Source of the DNA: Parasedimentitalea psychrophila
GTDB taxonomy: Bacteria > Pseudomonadota > Alphaproteobacteria > Rhodobacterales > Rhodobacteraceae
DNA: 64,000 bases
Direction: 5' to 3'
NCBI RefSeq assembly: GCF_030285785.1
Contig: NZ_CP127247.1
Coordinates: forward strand, 4,775,725-4,839,724
Numbering within the stretch: the first letter of the stretch is position 1; the number at the start of each line of letters is the position of its first letter. Position numbers and translations under genes: made by a program. Positions 47,848-56,634 of the stretch are shown here, in pieces. Under the pieces are notes generated by a model. That model was not told the DNA's origin and did no database searches. It saw only the letters and a list, made by a program, of their open reading frames with translations.

Positions 47848-48285
47848 TCCTCACCACTTTCCATTGCTCCGGAAAAGCCCGATTATTGGCTCCTCCGACA
47901 CACCGAGGCGTTACGATCCAGGCCCAAAGCACCCGCCCTTCGGCCTGCAGCTCGGGTGGCAATCCATGACCAAGTGCCCCCATTATCGCCAGCCTTGTTA
48001 TCCCTCTTTGCCCTGACAATGAGGTAAATCAAATCAGAGGTGGGTCCAACGCCAATACCGGTTGCGGCACCTGTCAGCTGGGATGGCGAATTGGCCCGAG
48101 TCTCAGATCGCCTAAGTCCTTTGCCTGAACAGCGTCACCCAAAATGCTTTCGATTTCGTAACAACAGCACGCGCCGAGCCGTGGAATTTCCAGCCCTCAG
48201 CGCCATGCGGGGCACCAGAGGCTCAATCGGGGCAATACCCCGGTCTTTGAGCTGTTATCGAGCCCCCTGTGCGGCGAAACTGATT
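47848..48285. other. 438-nt stretch without a supported gene
   Basis: It lies between the DUF2235 start and the decarboxylase stop. Open frames on both strands lack ribosome-binding sites and recognisable content. It probably contains the promoter of the DUF2235 gene; no clear hairpin or repeat is seen. Confidence 0.5.
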
Positions 48286-49437
48286 TTATCCGTGGCGAGT
48301 TCCACTCAGTTCGATAACCGTGGCGATATCTGACAGCCCGTAGCCGTTGAACTGGGTGCTCATCGCCGAGGAATAGGCGCCCAAGCCCGGCATCAGCACA
48401 TAGTCCCCCACCTGAGCATCCTGCGCCAAGGGCAAGCCATCGGGCAACCGATCCAGACTGTCGCAGGTTGGGCCAAACACCACCCGTGGTGTTGCCTTGG
48501 CGCTGCGGTGAACACCATTGCTGGCGACAACGTAAACCCGCCCCGGTAGGCCCATGTCTCGGATATCAACCAGACCGCCGTAGATACCGTCGTTCAGGTA
48601 CACCACGTCTCCGCCTTTGCGCAGGCCCTTAATCCGCGCCGCCAATGTGAAGGATTCGGACACCATCGCGCGCCCTGGTTCACAGATCAGCAGAGGCTGG
48701 TCAGGGCCAAATCCCCGTCTCGCGGCCTGCCCGATGGCGTCAAAGGCCTGTTCCAGGTTCGGCGCCAGGCCGTCGCGATTGGCGGCGAATCCACCGCCGA
48801 CGTTCAAACGGGAAATTTTGACCCCTGCGGCCTCACAGATCCGGCTGGCTTCGCCCAGGTATTCAACCCAGGCATTTGGATCCTCACATTGTGTTCCGGG
48901 GTGGAAACACAAGGACGGCACCCAGCCCGCTGCGGCCACCCGCTGCAACAGATCCACCGCCTCAGCAGGCGCCGCGCCGAATTTGCTGCCAAAATCATAG
49001 GCTGCACCAGAGACTGGCAGGGCAAACCGCACCGCGATTTCGCAGCTGCGCGGCACTTCTGCCAGCTTATCCAACTCACTCAGCTCATCCACCGACCAAC
49101 TGGCAACGCCATTTTTTATACCAGCCTGCACCTCGGCCTGCGACCGGACAGGATTGTTGTAATGCATCACTGCGGTTGGGCTGGCGGCCCGCACCGCTGC
49201 CATCTCACCGGGGGAGGCAACGTCGAATGTTTCGATGCCGGCGGCCACCAGATTGGACAGCACCGCCGGATGCGGGTTGGCCTTGACCGCATAGGTCACC
49301 AATCCTGGAAATCCGGCCTGAAACCGTGCAGCGGTCTGATGCAAGACGCGCGGCGAAAAGTAGAGAATCGGCAGATCAGGCTGATGCCGCGCCAGATGGG
49401 TCTCAGGGTCATGCCATAGGGCGGGAATATGCTGCAT
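48286..49437 (-). CDS. Fold-III PLP-dependent ornithine/diaminopimelate-type decarboxylase
   Basis: 383 residues of the alanine-racemase-like fold. The PLP lysine is Lys52 in VTYAVKANPHPAV; FHPGTQC, LNVGGGF and CEPGRAMV follow, and the second active-site pair Cys-Asp is in VFGPTCDSLDRL (about 323). The size and Cys-Asp pair favour ornithine (or lysine) decarboxylase making putrescine (or cadaverine), and not LysA. Divergent from an Lrp-type regulator with a palindromic site between. It could supply polyamines that the catabolic cluster at the right end degrades. Confidence 0.85.
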   Translation of the reverse strand: MQHIPALWHDPETHLARHQPDLPILYFSPRVLHQTAARFQAGFPGLVTYAVKANPHPAVLSNLVAAGIETFDVASPGEMAAVRAASPTAVMHYNNPVRSQAEVQAGIKNGVASWSVDELSELDKLAEVPRSCEIAVRFALPVSGAAYDFGSKFGAAPAEAVDLLQRVAAAGWVPSLCFHPGTQCEDPNAWVEYLGEASRICEAAGVKISRLNVGGGFAANRDGLAPNLEQAFDAIGQAARRGFGPDQPLLICEPGRAMVSESFTLAARIKGLRKGGDVVYLNDGIYGGLVDIRDMGLPGRVYVVASNGVHRSAKATPRVVFGPTCDSLDRLPDGLPLAQDAQVGDYVLMPGLGAYSSAMSTQFNGYGLSDIATVIELSGTRHG

Positions 49438-49509
49438 CTCAAAAGCCTCACTGTTTTCCCTTAAAAAACATCAATTGCCCGTCGAATTCCCCCTGCAGAC
49501 CGCCTATTA

Positions 49510-49527
49510 TGACGATAATATTCGTCA
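49510..49527. promoter_or_regulatory. 18-bp palindrome between decarboxylase and Lrp-type regulator
   Basis: TGACGATAATATTCGTCA: arms TGACGA and TCGTCA around an AT core. It lies 17 nt before the regulator ATG and 73 nt from the decarboxylase ATG. AT-centred palindromes of this kind are typical Lrp/AsnC operators, so autoregulation plus control of the decarboxylase is likely. Confidence 0.65.
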
Positions 49528-49543
49528 CTATGACAGGTTACCC

Positions 49544-49975
49544 ATGCAAAACGCCGATACCGATGAAAAGCTCATTGCGCTACTGCGCGAAAACGCCCGC
49601 CGCCCAGTGGCCGATCTGGCACGACAATTGGGTCTCGCGCGTACAACCGTGCAGGCCCGCATTGAACGGCTTGAAGGCAGCGGCGTGATTTCCGGCTATA
49701 CCCTGCGGGCCACGGCGGCCACCCGCCCCCCCCTTCAGGCCACAGTGCTGATTTCAATCGAACCCCGCTCGGGGCCAGAAGTGCTATCGCGGCTGCACAG
49801 TCTTTCCGGTGTCCAGGTTGTGCATACCACCTCAGGGCGGTTCGACCTACTGGCGCAGGTGGTCGCGCAAACCACCGCCGAGTTGGACGAAACCATCGAC
49901 CGCATCGGCGAGGCGCGCGGGGTCAAGTCTTCGGAAAGCCTGATCCATCTTGCCACCAAGCTGGATCGCACCTGA
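49544..49975 (+). CDS. Lrp/AsnC-family regulator
   Basis: 143 residues from ATG 49544 (MQNADTDEKLIALLREN). N-terminal winged helix (ADLARQLGLARTTVQARIER) and RAM effector domain (LQATVLISIEPRSG, GRFDLLAQV). The frame stays open 23 codons upstream, but that covers the palindromic operator. It is divergent from the amino-acid decarboxylase gene, so the effector may be ornithine, arginine or lysine. Confidence 0.88.
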   Translation: MQNADTDEKLIALLRENARRPVADLARQLGLARTTVQARIERLEGSGVISGYTLRATAATRPPLQATVLISIEPRSGPEVLSRLHSLSGVQVVHTTSGRFDLLAQVVAQTTAELDETIDRIGEARGVKSSESLIHLATKLDRT

Positions 49976-50336
49976 TCCGTACAACCCATCCATGGCGAAA
50001 TTCAAATCAGCCTTAAAGTTGAGTACTTTCAGCAAAAAGAAACCATTAACGCCTTATTAGGGTTAATGTGGCATTAAGATGATGCGGTACAGGCTGGAGA
50101 GCCGATGGCCGTGCAAAGAGAAGCCGCCCGTCTGTGCCCTGGTCAATGGCCATCGAGCAGTCGGGCGCACTCTGATGTGTCCCGAGTGGATTTCTTTTTG
50201 CTTTAAATACTCAAAATCCCGCATTCTCCCTTTATATCGCCGCTGCGGCTCACACAATGCCGGTCCTCCCTTCCCCTTGGCGCGCCTTTTCGCTAAGGGA
50301 AACCCCAACCAAAGATACCTATTCAGGACGATGCGC
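49976..50336. other. 361-nt valS leader with two oppositely oriented interspersed repeats
   Basis: Forward copy of the GAGTATTT element at 50019-50043 (TTGAGTACTTTCAGCAAAAA then GAAAC) and an inverted copy at 50190-50217 (TTTCTTTTTGCTTTAAATAC then TCAAAATC). The pair could form a long-range stem of about 200 nt. No gene is supported here although a frame is open into valS. Confidence 0.6.
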
Positions 50337-53297
50337 ATGGCGATGGAAAAGACATTCAACGCGGCCGAAGCCGAAGACCGGCTGTATAAGGCCTGGGAAC
50401 AGGCCGGCTGCTTCAAGGCTGGTGCCAATGCCAGGCCCGGCGCCTCTTCTTTCTCGATCATGATCCCACCGCCCAATGTGACCGGCGTTTTGCACATGGG
50501 CCATGCCTTCAACAACACCCTGCAGGACATCCTGACCCGCTGGAAACGCATGCAAGGGTTTGACACCCTGTGGCAGCCCGGCACCGACCATGCGGGTATC
50601 GCAACCCAAATGGTGGTGGAGCGTGAACTGGCCAAAGAGGGCAAGAAACGCACCGATTTCACTCGCGAAGAGTTCCTGAGCAAGATCTGGGCTTGGAAAG
50701 AGCAATCCGGCGGCACCATTGTCGAGCAGCTCAAACGCCTCGGCGCCTCCTGTGACTTTGAGCGCACCGCCTTCACCATGTCCGGCGCCCATGGCGACAC
50801 CCGCACCGGCCACGAAAACTCGCCCAATTTCCACGATGCGGTGATCAAGGTGTTTGTGGAGATGTACAACAAGGGGCTGATCTATCGCGGCAAGCGGCTG
50901 GTCAACTGGGACCCGCACTTTGAGACCGCGATTTCAGATCTTGAGGTCGAAAACATCGAGACCCCGGGCCACATGTGGCACTTCAAATACCCCTTGGCTG
51001 GCGGCGCCACATATGAGTATTTGGAAAAAGATGAAGAGGGCAATGTCACCTTCCGCGAGGAGCGTGATTATATCTCGATCGCCACCACCCGGCCCGAGAC
51101 CATGCTGGGCGACGGCGCGGTTGCGGTGCATCCTTCGGACGAGCGTTACGCGCCTATCGTTGGTATGTTGTGCGAAATCCCGGTTGGCCCCAAGGCGCAG
51201 CGCCGGTTGATCCCGATCATTACAGATGAGTACCCAGACAAAGACTTCGGCTCTGGCGCGGTGAAAATCACCGGTGCGCATGACTTCAACGACTATCAGG
51301 TTGCCAAGCGTTGCGGCATTCCGATGTATAATCTGATGGATACTAAGGCCAATATGCGCGCCGACGGCGCGCCCTATGTGGACGAGGCCGCAACCGCGCA
51401 GGCCATCGCAAATGGCGAGGTGGAATTCACCATAGCCAGCATCGCCGCGATGAACCTGGTGCCCGAGCAATACCGCGGCATGGACCGGTTTGAGGCGCGT
51501 GCCGCAGTGATCGCCGACATCACCGCCGAGGGTCTGGCTGTGATGCAAACCGTCACCAAGACCGTAACAGACGAAGACGGCAACGAGTCGCAAGTGACCG
51601 AAAGCGTTCCTTACGTTGAGAACAAGCCGATCATGCAGCCCTTTGGCGACCGCTCAAAAGTGGTGATCGAACCAATGCTGACCGACCAGTGGTTTGTGGA
51701 GACCAACAAGATTGTAGACCCGGCGCTGGACGCGGTCAAAAACGGTGACATAAAGATCATCCCCGAGAGCGGTGAAAAGGTCTATTACCACTGGCTGGAA
51801 AACATCGAGCCCTGGTGCATCTCGCGCCAGCTGTGGTGGGGCCATCAGATCCCGGTTTGGTTCGATGCGAACGGCAATCAGTATTGTGCTGCTACAGAAT
51901 CTGAAGCACAGATGATGGCAGGCATCGGGACAGAACTAACCCGCGACCCCGACGTGCTCGACACCTGGTTCTCCTCCGGCCTGTGGCCAATCGGCACCCT
52001 GGGCTGGCCCGAAGACACCGCCGAGATGAATCGCTACTTCCCCACCTCGACCCTGATCACCGGCCAGGACATCCTGTTCTTCTGGGTGGCGCGGATGATC
52101 ATGATGCAGATGGCGGTTCTGTCAGAGCGTCCGGTGGCCGAGAAAATCCCCTTTGACACCGTATACCTGCATGGCCTGGTGCGCGACGCCAAGGGCAAGA
52201 AGATGTCAAAATCCACTGGAAACGTGGTGGATCCGTTGGACATCATTGACGAATTCGGCGCCGACGCGCTGCGCTTTACCAATGCGGCAATGGCCTCGCT
52301 TGGCGGCGTGCTGAAACTCGACATGAAACGCATCGAGGGCTACCGCAACTTCGTCACCAAAATCTGGCAGGCCTGCTCCTACGGCGACAGCCAGATTGAT
52401 GCCTTCAGCGCCACCCGTGGCGCCAATCCCCCCAAGGCCAGCCTGCCGCTGAACCGCTGGATCATCGGCGAGATCGCCAAGCTGCGCGAAGAGGTCGACG
52501 CTGCGTTTGAGGCCTACCGTTTCAACGATGCCGCCAATGCGCTCTATGCCTTCTTCTGGAACAGCTTCTGTGCCCGCTATCTGGAGTTCACCAAGCCGAT
52601 CTTCTTTGCCGACGATCAGGCGGCCAAGGACGAAACCCAGGCGACCTATGCCTGGGCCATCGACCAGGCGCTGATCCTGATGCACCCGATTATGCCCTTC
52701 GTAACCGAAGAGCTGTGGAACGTCACAGAAGGCCGTGGCATGAAGACGGGCGAAACAGCAAAAATGCTCGTCCACACAAAATGGCCGACATACACGGCGG
52801 CAGATCTGGTGGACGCTGAGGCCGAGGCCGAAATGAACTGGGTCATCTCAGTGATTGGCAACGTCCGTTCAGCGCGGTCGCAGTTGAATGTACCCTCCGG
52901 CTCCATCGTGCCAATGCTGATGACCGAGATCGACGCAACCGCCCAGAGCTATTGGGATCGCAACGCCGCTCTGATCATGAACAAGGCCCGGATCGAAAGC
53001 CTCACCAAGGCCGAGACCCTGCCCAAGGGCTGTATCTCGATCGGCGCACCAGGGGCCTCCTTTGCGCTGCCACTGGCCGACATCATTGATGTTGCAGCAG
53101 AAAAATCCCGCCAGGAAAAGAACCTGAACAAGCTGATGAAAGAGCTGGGCGGCTTGCGCGGCCGGTTGAAGAACCCCAAGTTCGCCGATTCTGCCCCGGC
53201 CGAAGTGGTGGCGGAAACCCGCGCCAATCTGCAGCTGCGCGAAGAGGAAGAGGCCCAGATCAAAGAGGCTTTGGCGCGCCTGTCTGAAATCGGCTGA
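50337..53297 (+). CDS. valS: Valyl-tRNA synthetase
   Basis: 986 residues, class I aminoacyl-tRNA synthetase. HIGH motif in [20 protein letters not shown] (about 42-60), KMSKS motif in [14 protein letters not shown], editing domain with [17 protein letters not shown], and the C-terminal coiled coil ([20 protein letters not shown]) typical of ValRS. I chose ATG 50337 because AGGA lies eight bases upstream; ATGs at 50331 and 50343 are close alternatives. The frame is open about 80 codons further upstream with no homology. Confidence 0.97.
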   Translation: MAMEKTFNAAEAEDRLYKAWEQAGCFKAGANARPGASSFSIMIPPPNVTGVLHMGHAFNNTLQDILTRWKRMQGFDTLWQPGTDHAGIATQMVVERELAKEGKKRTDFTREEFLSKIWAWKEQSGGTIVEQLKRLGASCDFERTAFTMSGAHGDTRTGHENSPNFHDAVIKVFVEMYNKGLIYRGKRLVNWDPHFETAISDLEVENIETPGHMWHFKYPLAGGATYEYLEKDEEGNVTFREERDYISIATTRPETMLGDGAVAVHPSDERYAPIVGMLCEIPVGPKAQRRLIPIITDEYPDKDFGSGAVKITGAHDFNDYQVAKRCGIPMYNLMDTKANMRADGAPYVDEAATAQAIANGEVEFTIASIAAMNLVPEQYRGMDRFEARAAVIADITAEGLAVMQTVTKTVTDEDGNESQVTESVPYVENKPIMQPFGDRSKVVIEPMLTDQWFVETNKIVDPALDAVKNGDIKIIPESGEKVYYHWLENIEPWCISRQLWWGHQIPVWFDANGNQYCAATESEAQMMAGIGTELTRDPDVLDTWFSSGLWPIGTLGWPEDTAEMNRYFPTSTLITGQDILFFWVARMIMMQMAVLSERPVAEKIPFDTVYLHGLVRDAKGKKMSKSTGNVVDPLDIIDEFGADALRFTNAAMASLGGVLKLDMKRIEGYRNFVTKIWQACSYGDSQIDAFSATRGANPPKASLPLNRWIIGEIAKLREEVDAAFEAYRFNDAANALYAFFWNSFCARYLEFTKPIFFADDQAAKDETQATYAWAIDQALILMHPIMPFVTEELWNVTEGRGMKTGETAKMLVHTKWPTYTAADLVDAEAEAEMNWVISVIGNVRSARSQLNVPSGSIVPMLMTEIDATAQSYWDRNAALIMNKARIESLTKAETLPKGCISIGAPGASFALPLADIIDVAAEKSRQEKNLNKLMKELGGLRGRLKNPKFADSAPAEVVAETRANLQLREEEEAQIKEALARLSEIG

Positions 53298-53386
53298 GAC
53301 CTGCCATAGCCGCCAAATACACCCGTCGCTCTGGCGGGTGTATCCGGGTGGCCGATAAAGACCAAGACCGAGCAGGACTGGTTTGT

Positions 53387-53410
53387 GTAGGGTGTGTGCT
53401 TGCACGCACC
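53387..53410. repeat. GTAGGGTGTGTGC palindromic repeat, third copy
   Basis: GTAGGGTGTGTGC then TTGCACGCACC, matching the two copies at 44127-44201. It lies between valS and the DUF1330 gene. A separate 9-bp hairpin (ATACACCCG/CGGGTGTAT, 53317-53343) just after valS may be the valS terminator. Confidence 0.7.
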
Positions 53411-53511
53411 GGTATCGGCCAACCGTGATACGGGGAAAAAATGTTCAAGCAACTCATTGATATGCACACAAATTTGTTCCAGCCTGCAGCCAGCAATTAG
53501 GAAAGAGACAG

Positions 53512-53805
53512 ATGACAAAAGGATATTGGGTTGCACATGTCGATGTGGATGACATGGAGCGCTACAAAGACTACGTCGCCGCCAATGCGGCGCCGTTTGC
53601 AGATTTCGGCGCCCGGTTTCTGGTGCGGGGAGGCACCAAAGAGGTCCGCGAGGGTCAGACCCGGGCGCGCACCGTGGTGATCGAGTTCAAGGATTTTGCA
53701 ACGGCCAAAGCCTGTTACGACTCTGTCGCCTATCAAGATGCCAAGGCCCTGCGTGATCCGGTTTCCAAAGGCGACATGGAGATCATTGAAGGTTATGATG
53801 GATAG
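53512..53805 (+). CDS. DUF1330 family protein
   Basis: 97 residues with the dimeric alpha/beta-barrel look of DUF1330: GYWVAHVDVDDMERYKDYVA at the start, GTKEVREGQTRARTVVIEF and LRDPVSKGDMEIIEGY at the end. Function unknown; related small proteins bind or degrade reactive metabolites. ATG is preceded by GGAAAGAGA. 37 nt separate it from the first TerB-like gene, so it may share that transcript. Confidence 0.88.
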   Translation: MTKGYWVAHVDVDDMERYKDYVAANAAPFADFGARFLVRGGTKEVREGQTRARTVVIEFKDFATAKACYDSVAYQDAKALRDPVSKGDMEIIEGYDG

Positions 53806-53841
53806 GCCGCCTGTGACTGGCCAAGTATTTCGGAGTGCCCC

Positions 53842-54309
53842 ATGCCAATGTTGAAAAAACTGCTGCAGGCCATTCGCCCCAAAGGCACCGTGGTGCTGCC
53901 CGACCCTGATGCCGAACTGGCACTGGGGGCATTGATGGTGCGGGTGGCGCAATCCGACCGCGAATACCAGCTTGAGGAAATCAGCCTGATCGACCGGATC
54001 CTGGCCCGCCTGTATCAGCACAACGCCATCGAGGCCGCCAAGGTGCGCGCCACCTGCGAGAAACTGCAGGCCGCCGCCCCGGAAAGCAACACCTTTGGCC
54101 AGTTGATCCGCGAAACCACCGGCATTGAGGAGCGCCTCGCCGCGATGGATGCCCTTTGGGAAGTGGTGCTGGCGGACAACAAAGAACACCCCGGCGAAGT
54201 CACCATCGTCGAAGAAGCCCGCATTGCCATGGGCCTGTCAGCGGCCGACAGCAAGGCCGCCCGCACCAAGGCCAAAGCCAAAATTTCATCTCAGTCAGAG
54301 GAAAGCTGA
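53842..54309 (+). CDS. TerB-like protein (first of tandem pair)
   Basis: 155 residues, all helical. The TerB-type motif with spaced acidic residues is seen twice: GALMVRVAQSDREYQLEEIS (about 31-50) and AMDALWEVVLADNKEHPGEV (about 104-123). TerB-fold proteins are metal-binding, often membrane-associated scaffolds; only some act in tellurite resistance, and no other ter genes are near. The stop overlaps the next ATG by one base. Confidence 0.8.
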   Translation: MPMLKKLLQAIRPKGTVVLPDPDAELALGALMVRVAQSDREYQLEEISLIDRILARLYQHNAIEAAKVRATCEKLQAAAPESNTFGQLIRETTGIEERLAAMDALWEVVLADNKEHPGEVTIVEEARIAMGLSAADSKAARTKAKAKISSQSEES

Positions 54310-54749
54310 TGTTCAAGGATTTGCTGAATAAGCTTTTGCAACCGGTTCCCTCGGCGCTGGCGCCAAAAGATGCCCGCCTGGCGCTGACCGCACTATTGGT
54401 GCGCATTGCCCGCTCGGACCACAATTACGCCGATGTTGAACAGGATCGTATCGACCGCATAACCGCCTCCCGCTATGGGCTGGATCTGGGCGAGACAATC
54501 TTGTTGCGCGAACAGGCCGAGGCGATGGAGGCCGAAGCGCCGGACACCGTTCGTTTTACCCGTGCCATCAAAGAGGCTGTCGCCTATGACGACCGCATTG
54601 GCGTGGTCGAGGCTCTGTGGCAGGTGGTGCTGGCCGACGGCCAACGCGATGACAGCGAAAATGCAATCATGCGCCTGTCCGCCAGCCTTCTGGGGGTCAG
54701 CGACATCGACAGTGCGCGGGCGCGCCGACGGGTGGAGAAAACACAGTGA
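54309..54749 (+). CDS. TerB-like protein (second of tandem pair)
   Basis: 146 residues with the same layout as its neighbour: TALLVRIARSDHNYADVEQD and VEALWQVVLADGQRDDSENA. The two are paralogues, probably from tandem duplication followed by divergence. Both starts and stops overlap neighbours (TGATG before, GTGA after), so three proteins are made from one coupled message. No membrane segment is seen. Confidence 0.8.
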   Translation: MFKDLLNKLLQPVPSALAPKDARLALTALLVRIARSDHNYADVEQDRIDRITASRYGLDLGETILLREQAEAMEAEAPDTVRFTRAIKEAVAYDDRIGVVEALWQVVLADGQRDDSENAIMRLSASLLGVSDIDSARARRRVEKTQ

Positions 54750-55516
54750 TTGCTCATCTTGGGATGTATGACCGCCCGGAAACGGCGGCAGCCAACGATG
54801 CTTTCTGGTCCGCCATTCAGGCCCAGCTTGGCTGCGGCCCCGAGACCCTGACCCGCGGAGCCGATTTCTGGCAGGTCTGGCGCTCGCCCGATCTGCTGCT
54901 GTCGCAGACCTGTGGCATGCCCTACCGCAGCCGTCTTTATAGCGAGGTCCAGCTGGTCGGATCACCGGACTATGGCCTACCAGACTGCCCGCCGGGGCAC
55001 TACAACAGCATTATCGTCGCCCGCAAATCCCAACAGGGCGCAGCACTTGCCGCGTTTGACGGACAGCGCTTTGCCTATAATGATGCCCAGTCTCAATCCG
55101 GTTGGGCGGCGCCAATCACCCATCTTCGCGCCCGCCATCTGATGCCCGGAGAGCTGCTGGAAAGCGGCGGCCACCGGGCCTCGGCGCTGGCGGTGGCCGA
55201 AGGGCGTGCCGACTTCGCCGCTCTGGATGCGCTCAGCTGGCTGATGATTCAGCGCTATGACAGTTTTGCCGCCGATCTGGTTGCGATTGACCGCACAGAT
55301 CCAACCCCGGCATTGCCCTATATCACCGCCATGGGCCAGGATCCAAAACCGTTGTTTCTGGCCATCAAGACCGCGATTTCGGACCTGTCGAAAGACCATA
55401 GGGAAACCCTGCAGTTAAACAGCCTGCTGGCAATCCCGGCTGCCGATTACCTTGCGGTGCCAACACCTTTGGGCCCGGCGCTGATGATGCATCAAGGTCG
55501 CGACCCTGATTTGTGA
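54746..55516 (+). CDS. PhnD-like substrate-binding-fold protein without signal peptide
   Basis: 256 residues from GTG 54746, inside the preceding stop (GTGA). The sequence IAHLGMYDRPETAAANDAFW, QTCGMPYRSRL, YNSIIVARKS and HRASALAVAEGRADFAALDA follows the periplasmic phosphonate-binding (PhnD/TauA) pattern. There is no signal peptide or lipobox, so the protein should stay in the cytoplasm unless the start is wrong, which coupling makes unlikely. No ABC phosphonate transporter is adjacent. Role unknown; perhaps a ligand sensor for the TerB pair. Confidence 0.75.
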   Translation: MIAHLGMYDRPETAAANDAFWSAIQAQLGCGPETLTRGADFWQVWRSPDLLLSQTCGMPYRSRLYSEVQLVGSPDYGLPDCPPGHYNSIIVARKSQQGAALAAFDGQRFAYNDAQSQSGWAAPITHLRARHLMPGELLESGGHRASALAVAEGRADFAALDALSWLMIQRYDSFAADLVAIDRTDPTPALPYITAMGQDPKPLFLAIKTAISDLSKDHRETLQLNSLLAIPAADYLAVPTPLGPALMMHQGRDPDL

Positions 55517-55703
55517 CCCTTTGCGGCTCCTCAGGACATCGCCGCCGCCGCGCCGACAAAGCGGCCGGTCTTGTTTTGTGGCGGCACTAGGAGCCCAACC
55601 ACAGCGGGCAAGTCCGGTCACAGCTTACTCGCACAAGTGGCGCCGGCATGATTTATGATGGATCGGCGACGTGAACGGCCGGCCCGGGTTTCCAATCCGG
55701 CAC

Positions 55704-55718
55704 TTTTGATCGACAAAA
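55704..55718. promoter_or_regulatory. TTTTGATCGACAAAA site upstream of the ABC operon
   Basis: Arms TTTTG/CAAAA around ATCGA; the left half TTTTGATC is shared with the TTTGATCAAA palindromes before the ligase and amidotransferase genes of the same cluster. It lies 88 nt before the ATPase start, a suitable position for a promoter operator. Confidence 0.4.
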
Positions 55719-55744
55719 CGCCTGAATGCCGCAAGATTTTTCCG

Positions 55745-55761
55745 TATTGCACATTGCAATA
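55745..55761. promoter_or_regulatory. 17-bp palindrome upstream of the ABC operon
   Basis: TATTGCACATTGCAATA: perfect seven-base arms TATTGCA/TGCAATA around CAT, 45 nt before the ATPase start. A TAAAAT at 55766-55771 just downstream could be a -10 element, so a bound regulator would overlap the promoter. Confidence 0.5.
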
Positions 55762-55805
55762 GTGCTAAAATTAGGTCCAATACTAACGCCACACAACAGC
55801 ACCGG

Positions 55806-56591
55806 ATGATAACGACCTTGACTGACACAACCCCTGTTTTGGAAATTCGCGGCCTGCACAAATCTTATGGCGAACTAGAAGTCATCAAGGGTGTCGATAT
55901 TACCGCCCATCGTGGCAATGTGGTATCACTGATCGGGTCGTCCGGGTCTGGTAAATCCACCTTGTTGCGCTGTTGCAACCTGCTGGAAGACAGCCAGCAG
56001 GGCGAGATCCTGTTCAAAGGCGAGCCGATCTCCTGGACCGGCAAAGGTCTGGCCCGTCGCCCCTCGACCCCCAAGCAAATCCTGCGCATCCGGACCAATC
56101 TGTCCATGGTGTTCCAGCAGTTCAACCTCTGGGCCCATATGACCATCCTTCAGAACGTGATGGAGGCCCCGGTCACCGTGTTGGGCCGCGACCGCGCCGA
56201 GGCCGACGCCGACGCCCGTCGCTACCTGGACAAGGTCGGCATTGGCGATAAATGCGATGTCTTCCCGGCGCAATTGTCCGGTGGCCAGCAGCAGCGTGCC
56301 GCAATTGCCCGCGCTCTCTGCATGGAACCCGAGGCGCTACTGTTCGATGAACCCACCTCAGCCCTTGACCCCGAGCTGGAGCAAGAGGTGGTCAAAGTGA
56401 TCAAGGACCTCGCGGCTGAAGGCCGCACAATGCTGCTGGTCACCCATGATATGAAACTGGCGGCAGATGTCTCAGACTATGTTGTGTTCCTGCATCAAGG
56501 TCTGATCGAGGAACAGGGCACACCGGACGAGGTCTTTGGCAATACCCAATCGGAACGATTGAGCGGCTTTCTGTCCGCCACCCGCCACTGA
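55806..56591 (+). CDS. ABC transporter ATPase, polar amino acid/polyamine type
   Basis: 261 residues. Walker A GSSGSGKST (about 39-47), Q-loop VFQQFNLWAHM, signature LSGGQQQR, Walker B LLFDEPTSALDPE and switch His in LVTHDM. Closest in look to HisP/ArtP/OccP ATPases. First gene of the seven- or eight-gene amine cluster; 43 nt before the binding protein. No strong Shine-Dalgarno is visible before ATG 55806. Confidence 0.93.
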   Translation: MITTLTDTTPVLEIRGLHKSYGELEVIKGVDITAHRGNVVSLIGSSGSGKSTLLRCCNLLEDSQQGEILFKGEPISWTGKGLARRPSTPKQILRIRTNLSMVFQQFNLWAHMTILQNVMEAPVTVLGRDRAEADADARRYLDKVGIGDKCDVFPAQLSGGQQQRAAIARALCMEPEALLFDEPTSALDPELEQEVVKVIKDLAAEGRTMLLVTHDMKLAADVSDYVVFLHQGLIEEQGTPDEVFGNTQSERLSGFLSATRH

Positions 56592-56634
56592 AATAACCAA
56601 ACCAAAATAATCACAAAAATGTGGGAGTAATCTA

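Noticed and set aside
47848..48285. Frames on both strands between the DUF2235 gene and the decarboxylase
   Set aside because: They lack start signals and recognisable domains.
50079..50336. N-terminal extension of valS
   Set aside because: The frame is open but the residues lack similarity to ValRS, the stretch holds an interspersed repeat, and AGGA marks the start at 50337.
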